NCBI GenBank assembly: GCA_944548615.1
Contig: OX155963.1
Coordinates: 32,445,412-32,509,411, forward strand
Direction of reading: 5' to 3'
Source of the DNA: Micropterix aruncella
Taxonomy: Eukaryota; Arthropoda; Insecta; Lepidoptera; Micropterigidae
DNA length: 64,000 nt
The position numbers and the translations under genes were made by a program. The notes under the pieces were generated by a model. It saw nothing but the letters and a program-made list of their open reading frames with translations. It had not been told where the DNA came from and ran no database searches. Positions 1-10,089 of this stretch are shown in pieces (position 1 is the first letter of the stretch; each line of letters starts with the position of its first letter).

Positions 1-15
1 TCAGAGGTTGAAGAC

Positions 16-2021
16 ATGGACGACGATCTTTTATTTTTAATCGAAAATTCATACCTAAAGTGGGAAATGACAAAAATTAGAATCGGTGTACACGAAATTA
101 ATAAAGAAAGAGAACGGTATGGTGAATTTCATACTTTATATAGTAAATTGAGAGAATATCCTCCGAGATTTTATGGATATACCAGGATGACTGTCAACTG
201 TTTTGATTACATACTGGATTCAATAAGGAGTGAAATTTCAAAAAAAGACACAAATTTTCATAAAAGTATAAAGCCCGAAGAAAGGTTATTTGTAACTATA
301 AGGTGAGTTGAAAAAAGTAATTTTCGTATTTAATTATCACTATTTATTAGGTTAGATAATTACAGTAATTCTAATTCAAGCAAGGTTACTCTAATTATAA
401 TTAATTAATATTATCATTATCATATTATATCTATTCTATCATATTATAATCTATTCTACGAAGTTTGCCATATTCCATAATTTTATGCGTTGTATTCGTA
501 AGTATTATAACCTTGGTAAGCCTGTAGTGTCGTGCCACTATTCATTTCATCCATAATAACTTGTGTAATCTTGTTTCTCGTGCGCAATTTTTCCATAGGA
601 GATAATCCTTTCATGTACGGCAACAAACTTTTAAAAAATAACAGATCTTCGCAGTCTTCTTCTTGGCTTCCGCTGCTTTGCGACAGTTTAATTTGTAATA
701 AGTCCAACTTTTTCTTCTCCAATTCCATAAACTCCTGTCTAATATCTTGTGCACATTTACGTTTGATGCTCGTATATTGTGTACTTGTAGATGAACCAGC
801 TATTGACTGGGGAGTTGGGGACCGCTCATTATTATAGTTTTCATCAGTAGTTTCATCTAAATTGCCTTCATTTAATTCCGGGGTAATGTCATCTTTTAAA
901 AACAGCATCATTTCAAAATATGGCCACACTGAAGTGATTTTATCAGTTCCAGCATCACCAGAACGAGGAACCGGAATTTTTTTAAACTCTTTCATAAATT
1001 GGTCCCTAATGTTCTTCCACTTTTTTCTTAAACCTTTTTCTGTAAAAAAAAATATTTTGTTTAGTTTTCATGACCTACCTAATTTTAGTTTATTAAGTAA
1101 TTAGTATAGGTATATTTAAGTTTTAAATTATAATTGTATTTTTTTATATTTTTCAGATATCTCTCCACTGGGTTGGCATTTCGATCTTTGGCTTATAGCT
1201 TTCGTTTGGGTGTTAGTACAGTGTCTGAGATTGTTTATAGTACCTGTGAAGCTATTTGGAAAAAAAAATTAAATGTCCACATGCCACAGCCATCTGAAGA
1301 CCAACTTAAGAATATTTCTTTAGATTTTGAGAACATGTGGAACTTTCCTAACTGCATTGGCAGTTTGGACGGTAAGCACTGTAGAGTGAAACGACCTAAA
1401 AGTTCAGGATCGGCATTTTATAACTACAGGAGATATTTCTCTATTGTTTTGCAAGCTATGGCTGATGCGAAGAAGAGATTTTTAACTATTGAAGTCGGAG
1501 GTAGAGGAAAACAAAGTGACGGCGGCACATTCAACGCCTCGTCCTTAAACCGGCTACTCGAAAGAGGCGCATTTAATATTCCAGAACCACGAACATTACC
1601 CAATTCTAATATTACAGCTCCATATGTTATAGTAGCTGATGAAGCTTATCCTCTTAAAGAGTATCTAATGCGTCCATATCCACAAAGAGTATTGAATCAA
1701 GAGAGAGAAAATTTTAATAATAGATTGTCAAGAGCGAGAAAAACCGTGGAATGTGCATTCGGAATTTTATGCAATAAATGGCGAATTTTGTTAAAACCCA
1801 TTGAAACTGATGTTAAACATGCACGCCTGATCATAAAAACCGCTTGCTTATTGCATAATATTGTAATTGATATAGATGGTTATGATTGCGATAATGAGTT
1901 AACAACTCAAACTCGGCACCAAAGGCGTCAACCTGGAAGAAACAACAATCCGTCAAATCGAGCTAAACAAACTCGGAATCTTTTCACGAAATATTTTTGG
2001 GAAAACAATCGTTTAATATAA
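16..2021 (+). CDS. PIF/Harbinger transposase, HARBI1-like, two exons
   Basis: DDE nuclease (DDE_Tnp_4 family) that would cut and paste the element. Exon 1 is 16-302, followed by a GTGAGT donor. Exon 2 is 1157-2021, after a tttttcag acceptor. The join is in frame (AG|A, arginine 96) and gives 383 residues. The junction reads into the conserved block RYLSTGLAFRSLAYSFRLG. Likely catalytic residues are D167 in GSLDGKHC, D257 in VADEAYP and E294 in TVECAFG, the usual order and context for this family. The N-terminus has a basic helical region (residues 15-100). No in-frame stop precedes the first ATG back to base 1, so an upstream exon cannot be excluded. The intron (303-1156) holds exon 2 of the antisense MADF gene. 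Splicing is inferred from sequence, not observed. Confidence 0.88.
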
Positions 2022-2293
2022 CGAGTACGCAGTCGTCATTTTACCTTTGTAGTATTTTTGTCTCTTTTGTAGTCTGTCATAATATGTAATTCCATATAAA
2101 AATTTAAAAAAATAAATTATCTATAAATATGACAACATTTCATTTACTCACCCTCCATATCAGGAAACAATTCAGCAATTTCCTTCCATAGCTTATTAAG
2201 AACGTTTCTGTTCATATGATGACTGTGTTTACTTTGCCAAATTGGAGTTCTACCCTGAACAGCACTGATAAACTCTTCTGTATTGAACGACAT
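483..2293 (-). CDS. MADF-BESS domain protein of the Harbinger element, two exons
   Basis: This is the second gene of the Harbinger element and probably helps bring the transposase to DNA or the nucleus, as Myb/MADF partners do in this superfamily. Exon 1 is 2293-2152 (ATG at 2293, donor GTGAGT). Exon 2 is 1039-483 after a T-rich ACAG acceptor. The phase agrees (G|AA), giving 232 residues. The MADF domain spans roughly residues 6-75: EEFISAVQGRTPIW in exon 1, and LRKKWKNIRDQF completing it in exon 2. The C-terminal BESS motif includes LLFFKSLLPYMKGLSP and KLRTRNKITQVIMDEM. The middle is acidic and Ser/Thr-rich. The 1112-nt intron contains the whole second exon of the transposase on the other strand. 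The exon 1 promoter must lie in the GC-rich stretch 2294-2574. Confidence 0.85.
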
Positions 2294-2574
2294 AATGAAA
2301 ACGTGCTATCGTTTCTAGCGACAAGTTCAAACTGGTTGAACTTATCTGACGTCGCGAGTGAATCGCGCGCCCCGCCGCTAGTTCGACGTGAACACAAACA
2401 AACATCATCAAGGGTTGTTATAGCCGCGAGCGCGCCGCACGCGCTGGTCGCCTGTTGGCCCGCTACTTTCGCCGCACCTGCGTTTTGTACGTGAACACTT
2501 GGATATAAATCTGTGTGTTTGATATTTCGTGACCGCACTCGCCACCGCGCCCGCGAGTCAACGTGAACAAGCAC
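2294..2574. promoter_or_regulatory. Right subterminal region of the Harbinger element
   Basis: GC-rich, CpG-rich stretch between the MADF start codon and the right end of the element. It must contain the MADF gene's 5' UTR and promoter if the gene is transcribed. Repeated gtgaac and acgtgaac words (near 2388, 2489 and 2560) could be subterminal binding sites. No clear TATA box was identified. Confidence 0.35.
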
Positions 2575-2577
2575 TTA

Positions 2578-3097
2578 ACCGCGAGATAGCCAGGAGTGTC
2601 ACCCAGCGGGCTTACACTCACGCCCTTACTTCCAATTGCGACCAGATTACTCCAGTATCTCGATTGGTTACGAGTTCGAGGTCGCTTGCGCGGTCCTCTC
2701 CCTTACGAAGCTATGAAACGGTGTATACCGAATCTATCGCGGACCACAGCGTACTTCACCCGGCTCTTCACCCAGGATCGGGTAGCTGATGGTCGTTTCA
2801 AGAGCAGTCGCCGTAAGGTCCGAAACCACCCCTGCTCTATAGGGAACAGTACTGCTTCCAGACTCCCCCGACTGTTAGTCAGAGTGCGCAATCGATTGGC
2901 CTATGCCGCACGGTGCGGAGACCGTCCAGGAGCGCCAGAAGGTTGATTCCCAGGGGAAACTAACCATAAGGCCAGAGTCCTACCCAGGCTCGCACTTCAT
3001 GCGTGGAGGCCGTCGGATAGGTGTTTACCCGTGAGTGTGACCAACCCTGAACAGAATGGGTCTTCGTGGCCAACTCAGCAAGGGCCCATTAACTCCC
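2578..3097 (+). repeat. Family A repeat, copy 1 (5' part split off by Harbinger)
   Basis: GC-rich repeat running from accgcgagatagcc to the family's 3' end attaactccc. It matches copies at 5.8, 29.5, 40.5 and 41 kb. The 5' half lies on the other side of the Harbinger insertion, outside the window. A frame at 2596-2946 stays open for 116 codons and its reading is shared by other copies, but no domain was recognised. Confidence 0.8.
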
Positions 3098-3473
3098 ATG
3101 GACCCCCTGCCCATGGACCCCCTGCAATTCGAAATCAACTCTTAGTGGTCCATATAGAACACTATGGGAATCCCTGATATAGACGAACATTTTGGACCAC
3201 CGTGGAGAGAGAGCTATTTAGTAATTAGTTATGTACATTTTGAGCGCCACCCCTGCCTATATCCGCCATGCGCGATCGTGACACCGGACGAAAGAGCCGG
3301 GGCGGCAAAGTTTAAATTGAAAGGCTGCCAGGGATCCTTTATCAAACATTAGTTAGTCTCGCTTAGTCTTAACCCCCCTACTAACGTGTGCCTTTTCTGA
3401 ACCTATGTCAGCTGTCACACACTCGATTGATCGACGACTTGCACTTTTATTCACTAGTTTTATTTATTTTACA
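3098..3473. other. No recognised gene
   Basis: Begins with a tandem pair of atggaccccctgc directly after the family A 3' end. A similar catggacccc word precedes family A copy 2 near 5620. The rest holds nothing I recognise. Confidence 0.4.
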
Positions 3474-4363
3474 CTAGCTGACCCGGCGAACTTCGTACCG
3501 CCTAACAGTCAATAAATGTCGTGTTACAGATTACCTGAACTTAACTTCTTGAGTATGATACGACCAAATGTGGTTCTGAAACAATTATCCGTTGAGTATG
3601 ATACGACCAGATCTGGTTCCGCGTTTTTTTCACTTCTTTGACGTTCTCATATTTATTCATAATTATCTAATTGTTTTACAAAATGATATTTCAATATTCT
3701 ATATTCGAAATTTCAATGCAATCATTGTGCAGTTGTTCTTTTTATGATTGGTGTAGTAGTTTCGTAGTTATAGTACTTTAAGGTCGATGTCGCCGAAAAT
3801 CCTGCAAAAGAGACAGATGCATCCATGAAAATACCCATTTACTCCAAGGGTTAATTTACGATTTTATGAAAGAAATACAATGAATACAAAATAAATATTA
3901 AGTTCACTACTCTATTAAGACAATAACACAAAAAGAAATATAAAAGTACAAAAATTAAGAATATCAATCCCGTGTTAGCAAGACATGATTGAATTAAACT
4001 TTTTACATATTGTGCAGCATGGGATGTACTCGGTTTAATTATCTTCATTGAAGCACCTTGTGATATACGACATTTTTTGTTTTTTTTATCAGGCGCAAGA
4101 ACAAATAAAGCGGATGATTTGCCGACGCGTGAACATGCCACGAACAACTGACCATGAGAAAAACACGGATTTATATTTTGTGTGGGAAAATGTTTTTCTT
4201 TTATTTTAATTTTTCGTCAACTTTCCAATTTTCATTTTTAATAGTTATTCTGCTATTCGGGACGGAGACAAATACTACAAATGAAAAACCATGAAATCGG
4301 TCCAGCCGTTCTCGAGTTATAAGTGTTCGAACAAACCCGACTTTGTTTTATATATTATATAGA
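3474..4363 (-). mobile_element. Helitron, internally deleted, with helicase tail
   Basis: Read on the minus strand the element begins with TCTATATAATATA at 4363 and ends with CTAG at 3477-3474. Just inside that end is a hairpin-forming GGCG...CGCC (3486-3503). It sits between A and T, the Helitron target, with no target duplication. These are the diagnostic ends of the superfamily. Length is 890 bp against several kb for an autonomous copy. It retains only the end of the Rep-helicase gene. Confidence 0.8.
4045..4187 (-). pseudogene. Helitron Rep-helicase C-terminal fragment
   Basis: The last stretch of a Pif1-like Helitron helicase. The reading CFSHGQLFVACSRVG, with ALFVLAPD following, is helicase motif VI and the tail of the family. 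A frameshift in the A-rich run near 4073-4088 moves the natural ending NVVYHKVLQ-stop into another frame (TGA at 4047-4045). All upstream helicase motifs and the HUH Rep domain are absent, so the fragment has no expected activity. Confidence 0.75.
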
Positions 4364-4827
4364 TTATTCTAAAAATCTACACCGTTACAGACTAACCATA
4401 TTATTATACACGTACATTCCCTTGCCATAGTACATAATATTAGAACCACCGTGCATTTCAGTACTGATTTACAATTTTCAATATCCATAGACTTCTAAAT
4501 AATATTTTATTTCAGTGTTTAGGGTTATTCATTAAATTACATTGTCATGTATGTAAACATTAAATATATTCAGCCTCTATATTTATAAGAAACGGATCTT
4601 ACTGTATGAATTACCAAAATCTTTAGTTAAATTTAGTAGTATGAAAATACTACTAAAATATTGTGAGGGGGGGGGGGGGGTGACGCGCGGGGGGAGGGTG
4701 GTTGGGGTTTGGGGTTGGAGCTTGGGGTAACGGGGATGGCAGTGGGGGGTTGTAAGGTAGAGGATGGCAGAGGGTGGATGGCACAGTGATGGAGCCTGTC
4801 TGCTTGCCGAGAAAGTCTTGGGGCGAC
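4364..4827. other. AT-rich spacer and G-rich tract
   Basis: No gene seen. From 4665 to about 4760 the plus strand has a run of 13 or more G followed by repeated GGGG/GGGGG blocks, so it could form G-quadruplexes. Left of this the sequence is AT-rich and unremarkable. Confidence 0.4.
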
Positions 4828-4951
4828 TTTGGGGAGTTAATGGGCCCTTGCTGAGTTGGCCACGAAGACCCATTCTGTTCAGGGTTGGTCACACTCACGG
4901 GTCAACATTTCCTGAGGTGACGGGCTCGCCCGCTGTAGTCAACAACTCTAG
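4828..4951 (-). repeat. Family A repeat, copy 3, internally deleted
   Basis: On the minus strand this copy has the family 5' end (ctagagttgttgactac) and 3' end (gggcccattaactccc) but lacks about 530 bp between cctcaggaaa and tgttgacccgtgag. It is bounded by a 10-bp direct repeat, ttggggcgac, at 4818-4827 and 4952-4961. This marks it as an insertion rather than a recombination scar. Confidence 0.75.
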
Positions 4952-4961
4952 TTGGGGCGAC

Positions 4962-5631
4962 CCAACCGTTTTTTTAACGAGCCGTGCTCTGCGCGACTCG
5001 GGGCGGCCTCTCAAAAGAGCAGAAAAATTCTCTAACGCATTAAAACAACTAAAAGCTAGCTGATACGTTTTATTTCTAATCGAGCGGACGCCGTTGACGT
5101 CCGCGTAGGATATAGCCCGAGGAAATCCCGTCTTCCTACAGAGAGCAATCTCCCTCGCTACCTATGGTTTCAACTATGTGTATTTCAGTCGGAGGGTAGG
5201 CGTCAAAATAGCTCAACTGGGGTAGTCGAGTTTGGCCAATCTTTAAATATTTTATGAGGTCGAGTCGCGGCGCGGTACTGCGAACGGACAGATGGATTGA
5301 CGCTTCGATGCTGATCAATCATTCATAGATTAAACGGATCTATTTTTCGGATCCGCAAACGGGTAGGTCGCGATAAATTCACATTCACGCTTTCAAAATG
5401 AATGTTTTATTACTTGCTGCTATTGCTAGCTGTTTATTCTATACAATTACAGTTTGTTTTTAAATATTTGTTGCACATAAAAATATCACAGTCAACCATT
5501 ACAAAATCCTAAAAAGAAGGTAGCAGTGACAACCTAAATCTTTATGACAACCTGCCTAAATAGGGTCCGCTAACGTAGACCCATTTAAATCTCGTGGACC
5601 AACATTTCTTCTTGCTGACATGGACCCCATG
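4962..5631. other. No recognised gene
   Basis: Short open frames only, none with a recognisable domain. The GC-richer part (5080-5320) includes an imperfect palindrome, gcggacgccgttgacgtccgc. It ends in catggacccc words just before family A copy 2. Confidence 0.35.
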
Positions 5632-6050
5632 CAACTAGGGTTGTCGACTACAGCGGGCGAGCCCTTCACCTCAGGGAGTTTTGACGATTAGTCGTTCTAT
5701 CTCCCTGGAGTGAGCGCAGAAGACTTAGGACAAAAAGGCCACCGTCTAGCTTCGCCACAAACCCGTAAGAGCCCTACGCCTTAACCGCGAGATAGCCAGG
5801 AGTGTTACCCAGCGGGCTTACACTCACGCCCTTACTTCCAATTGCGACCAGATTACTCCAGTCTCTCGATTGGTTACGAGTTCGAGGTCGCTTGCGCGGT
5901 CCTCTCCCTTACGAAGCGGTGAAACGGTGTAAACTGAATCTATCGCGGACCACGGCATACTTTGCCCGGCTGTTCACCCAGGATCGGGTAGCCGATGGTC
6001 GTTTCAAGAACAGACGCCGTAAGGTCCGCAACCATCCCCGCTCTATAGGA
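5632..6050 (+). repeat. Family A repeat, copy 2, 3' truncated
   Basis: Starts at the family 5' end (aactagggttgtcgactac) and runs colinearly with the other copies to ctctatagga at 6050, where it is joined abruptly to LTR sequence. It provides the uninterrupted version of the site into which Harbinger inserted in copy 1. Confidence 0.8.
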
Positions 6051-6653
6051 AGAAGAAGCAGTCGTCACTCTCCGCGCTCATATATCATCGTCATCGAACA
6101 GTCACTACACACACCGCGACTTATCATTCGAAGCGTTACAACTGGCAAGCATCAAACACCTTCTGCAATAAACTACTTCAACTTCAGCAAGAACGACTTT
6201 TACTACGGAGAAAATCCTTTGATGACACCACACCCTCACTCACGAGCAATTGGAGTCTAGTGAGGGGTGGTCCCTCACATTGAGCGCGGAGAGTGACGAC
6301 TCGAGGATGATGATGATGTTTGAGCGCGGTAGTCGTCCACTAGGGGATGATGATCGCGTGTACTATGCGTGTGGCTGACTGGCCAGAGGATGATAAATAA
6401 TCGATCGAATGTATGGGCTTTTATAGCGCATTAAATGATGCAATGCCGTAGGCGTGGGGGAAGTGAGTATGTCCGAATGAATCGATTAGGAGAAATGATA
6501 TTAGTCATCGGATGTGTCTGCATTAATTGCCGAAATTATATTGAATTCAATGTCGGTTGGAGCGTGTAATATTAAGTGTGTTTGCCGTTATAGATTTCTA
6601 GAATCTAATTATTTTGTTGACTCGATATGTTGGGCGAAGTACCAATAGGTCCA
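6051..6653 (-). repeat. Rearranged LTR of the 558-605-bp solo LTR family
   Basis: The 3' half (6051-6279) lies in plus orientation with AATAAA near 6168 and the terminal stem-loop ending ccctcaca. The U3 half (6281 to about 6653) lies in minus orientation with a TATA box (RC gctataaaagccc). The two halves overlap by an inverted copy of about 22 bp (6058-6080 and 6281-6303). This is therefore one LTR whose 3' half is flipped. The right limit is approximate. Confidence 0.6.
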
Positions 6654-6979
6654 TTAACCCCCGCCTAATGCTATAGTACGTTTTGGCAACCCTTCTGCGC
6701 TGCCGACGTGGAGATGGCGATGATAGCGTTGTCCGTTGTCATTTGTATAAAATGCTGATTGATTATAAAAACATATATATTTAACCAATGATAATAAACA
6801 AAACATACATTATTAGTGCAATCTATCGCATTTTTATATAGGCTGATTACATAGCAGAAATAATACGGAAAGGTTAAAATTCCTTAAAATAGTCTATTTG
6901 AATATTAAAGCGCGTAATTATTACGCATTGAAACCTGTAGCTCTCTATGGTTCGATGTAAGACTTTCAGCTTGTGTATG
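6654..6979. other. No recognised gene
   Basis: AT-rich spacer. The segment before the next LTR (gcttgtgtatgaggc) recurs at about 45195, so part of it belongs to another dispersed repeat. Confidence 0.35.
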
Positions 6980-6983
6980 AGGC

Positions 6984-7565
6984 TGTAAGGGACCACCCCT
7001 CACTAGACTCCAAATTGTTCGGTGTGAGGTGGTGGTATCAACTTACGAGTTATCTCCATATTGATAGGCGGTTTTGAATGAAGTAGAAGGAATTTATTGA
7101 TCGAAGGTTTGATATTGCCAGTTATAACGCTTCCTGAACAGTTTACTTTGACGCGAGTGTATAGATGCGGGACCGCGGTTACGAGGATATATGGATGAGA
7201 ATTGTATGTGTGCTCCTAGTATCTTGTACTGGGCACGGCTCGAGTCTGTGGGATTGTAGACTGATGCTTCGTGACTGGGAAATATAAGGAAAGGAAACCA
7301 AGGAGCCGGATTCGTTGACACACCTCGTGAGAAGGGTACCGAATATGCCGTCGCAACCCTGGGGGAAGGTGATCACTCGGGGAGTGATAATTTGGTTGCT
7401 TTCTCGCCGGTTTATATAGGCCGATAAATGATGCAATCCAAAATATTCCGAGTGAAAGTATTGTTTCATCGTGCTGATTCATGACTGCACGGGTTAAAAT
7501 AATAGCTCGATGCAATAAATCGATGCATTTGTTGATCGCATGTAATGAACTTAAGGTCCGTTACA
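6984..7565 (-). mobile_element. Solo LTR, Gypsy-like, minus strand
   Basis: On the minus strand it begins TGTAACGG and ends CTTACA. The 4-bp target duplication AGGC is at 6980-6983 and 7566-7569. It has a TATA box (RC cctatataaaccgg, near 7415), AATAAA (near 7094) and the family's 3' terminal stem-loop. Length is 582 bp. No internal region or partner LTR is nearby, so it is a recombination-derived solo LTR. Confidence 0.8.
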
Positions 7566-7569
7566 AGGC

Positions 7570-8789
7570 CAATAGTTAGCGACTGCGTCTTAGTGCCGTA
7601 CGCCATGACTGACAACACGCATTATCTATAGACTTTCATCTTCATGCTCAAATATAAGTAACTAAAAAACACAAGTTTTCAAATACACACGACAAAACAA
7701 TGGAAGTTAACCTGTACAAAATCCTTCACCACCTAGGAAAATGAGTATCATCCCCACCGTCACTTAATCCCCCTCCCACCCCCCACCCCACGCCGCACTC
7801 GGTAGCCAGTCGGCCCGCCGCTTTAAGCCCGTTAATTACTTTTAGACACTTTAATAGATCCGTTCCAGGCTTAAAGCGATTAAAGCTTCAATTTCAAAAT
7901 AATTTCGGGGGCGAGTTTGAAAAGCGGCGGCATCGGAATATCGAGGACTTTGATGTGAAAGGGCCTTCCATGTCGAGTCATCAAAAGGTCGTAACGTTAA
8001 TCTCTGGCGGACCGCCGCACGGCGACAGCCGCGCCCCGGTTAATAACTTTCGCTATGCCGCATTCGATACAATGACTGAACATCGTAAAGGTGTTATAAT
8101 TTTCCCCTGTTAATATTTCGGTAAACTGTAGGCATTACATATAAAAAGAAAGCCCTAGTAAGATTATTCTTATAGGTGTAGCCAATCCTTATTTCGAACA
8201 TAATATAAAATCGAAATTAAAAAAATATTTGTTATCAAAATTATAAATAAAAATTGAAATCAAAGCATTTAAATAAGACAAAACGCAACAAAACATAAAA
8301 CAGTGTATGCTGTTTAATTAGTGTAATCGTTGAATGAAACAAAGTAAGTACACATACTTAGTGTAAACCAAAATAGTTAATATAGGTTAGGTTAGATTAG
8401 TAATTAAGTACCTACATAAATCTAGTGTAAATCATGTATTTAGTGTAATTATGTATTTATTCGTGTAAATAAGCTAGGTAATATAGGAAATATAGGTTAG
8501 GTTAAGAAGTAAGGACATCTACATACTTAGTGGAAGTTATAATAGATAAGTACTCGTATGACAGGTAATAGATAATAAAAGTAAAATGTGATCACCTTAT
8601 CGATAGTTACTAACTGAAAATGCACTAGCCTTAGTGGGTAACTGTGACAAGTAATTTTTATCCTTTTTATGAATAAATACTACTACCAAACGTAAAAAAG
8701 GAGCAACCTGTATGCACATAAGCAAACCAGCCGGAATGATGGAAAACCGGTCCTAATATGGAGTTATGGTCATCTTATAATGACTGCGT
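7570..8789. other. Unrecognised sequence, partly GC-rich
   Basis: 7750-8060 is GC-rich, non-repetitive within the window, and lacks a convincing reading frame. 8340-8520 contains two TAGGTTAGGTTA-type words and several gtgtaa repeats. No gene was identified. Confidence 0.35.
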
Positions 8790-9490
8790 AGAAATCTGCA
8801 TGCCCTCTCACTCCTTTTTAAAGTCCTGAATAGTCCCATAGCACCTCCTTACTTTAAAGACCTCTTTCTCCCGTTAGGAAGTCATGGTGTTCCCTCAGGT
8901 CAAGTCAGGACAACACCATAGCAATTCCACTACATCAGTCTTCTTTTTTCTCCAACTCATTTAGCGTCCACTCTGCTCGACTTTGGAACCAGCTTCCGCA
9001 TGCTATTCGTCATGCAACATCGTTGCCCTGCTTCAAGGCGTTATTGATAGAACATTTGCTCCCTCAAAATATCAACTAAAAACCAACCCTCCTCCCTGCC
9101 CCCCTTCCCCCTTCCGTTGGGTTGTTGATTGGATACTCATAAGAACTTTGTAATGTCTATCATTTTATACAAGTAGGTATTTTTATTTTTTTTTTATTTA
9201 TCTGTAGTTGCTATGTATTTACTATTAGGTATAATATATATTATATTATTCTAAAATATTTTTTTTTTAGTTTTGGCAAGGATGTATGTATATGTATATT
9301 TGTTTGTATATGTTTATGTATGTGAGCTGTATTGTTACTTTTATTTAATATTACAACGGTTGGCTGTAAGAAATCACAAAACGATACGCCCACTGTTTGT
9401 ACTAAGTTAAAATACAATTTAAGTTTTCTTTAACAATGTAATATATTTTTTTAGTACAATAAAGGTATTTTTCATTTTCTTTTCATTTCA
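8790..9490 (+). repeat. LINE 3' end (L2/CR1-like)
   Basis: The end of a LINE reverse transcriptase ORF reads FSVHSARLWNQLPHAIRHA up to a stop near 9079, after several disruptions upstream. A 3' UTR follows with ttggctgtaagaaatc and ending in aataaaggtattttt plus a ttcatttcattt tail. The same UTR occurs at 24003-24250 (minus) and 59455-59590 (plus). Confidence 0.7.
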
Positions 9491-9540
9491 TTTCATTTCA
9501 CTTCTTGGAATTAATTGATATTTAACCGCTCATGGATACT

Positions 9541-10087
9541 TGTAATAATAATAAACTCTTTATTAAAAAGTATACAAAAAAGGCGAGCTTATTGCCACAT
9601 GGCAATGTCTTACAGCTAACCTAAACATAGTGGTACATGCGCGCATTGTGAAAATAAAGATTATTACATAACATACAGACAAGTGGAAGAATTTAAGACT
9701 AATAGTGCCCGAGGAGAGGAAATTGGGGGAGGAACAGGAGAGAAAGGGAAGAACTGGTTACTTCTTAGAAAGGTAGTAATCCTTAAGGTGAGTCTTAAAC
9801 GATGGTAAAGAAGGCGAGTTTCGTATATTTGCTGGGAGATCGTTCCAGAGTCTTGCACCATGGACACAGAAAGAATAGGAATAGAAATCACTATTATGAC
9901 TCGGAATTTTTAATAAACTGTCAGAGGCTGACCGAAGTACGAGACCGTGGGAACTTAGTGGTTCAAAAAGCTCCTGGAGATAGGATGGTGTTAGTTGGGT
10001 GAGTACACGATATAGGAGAGCCAGTATATGAACATTTCTTCTTTGGCGTATTGGCAACCACTTTAACTGTGCCCTATAGTCGGACAC
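9541..10087 (-). repeat. LINE 3' end with open C-terminal RT frame
   Basis: The frame 10087-9758 (109 codons) reads LKWLPIRQRRNVHILALLYR and VHGARLWNDLPANIRNS, the C-terminal 'LHWLPI...ARLWNDLP' signature of L2/CR1-type LINEs. The 3' UTR carries tcttacagctaacc... on the plus strand and ends at the AATAAT-rich tail at 9541. It lies tail to tail with the LINE at 8790-9490, only 50 bp away. The upstream part of the element is missing (5' truncation). Confidence 0.75.
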
Positions 10088-10089
10088 GT

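Larger units (their letters stand above)
1..2577. mobile_element. PIF/Harbinger DNA transposon (left end outside window)
   Basis: The element carries the two genes typical of PIF/Harbinger transposons: a DDE transposase on the plus strand and a MADF-BESS DNA-binding protein on the minus strand. Its right end can be placed at 2574/2575. Downstream of it the sequence ttaaccgcgagatagcc is the middle of a family A repeat, seen uninterrupted at 5781 and 29492. The TTA at 2575-2577 would be the 3-bp target duplication expected of this superfamily. The left terminal repeat lies before base 1, so inverted ends could not be compared. Both reading frames are intact, which suggests a young copy. Confidence 0.85.

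Noticed and set aside
532..837. 101-codon plus-strand frame
   Set aside because: Antisense to MADF-BESS exon 2, whose domain match and splicing are convincing.
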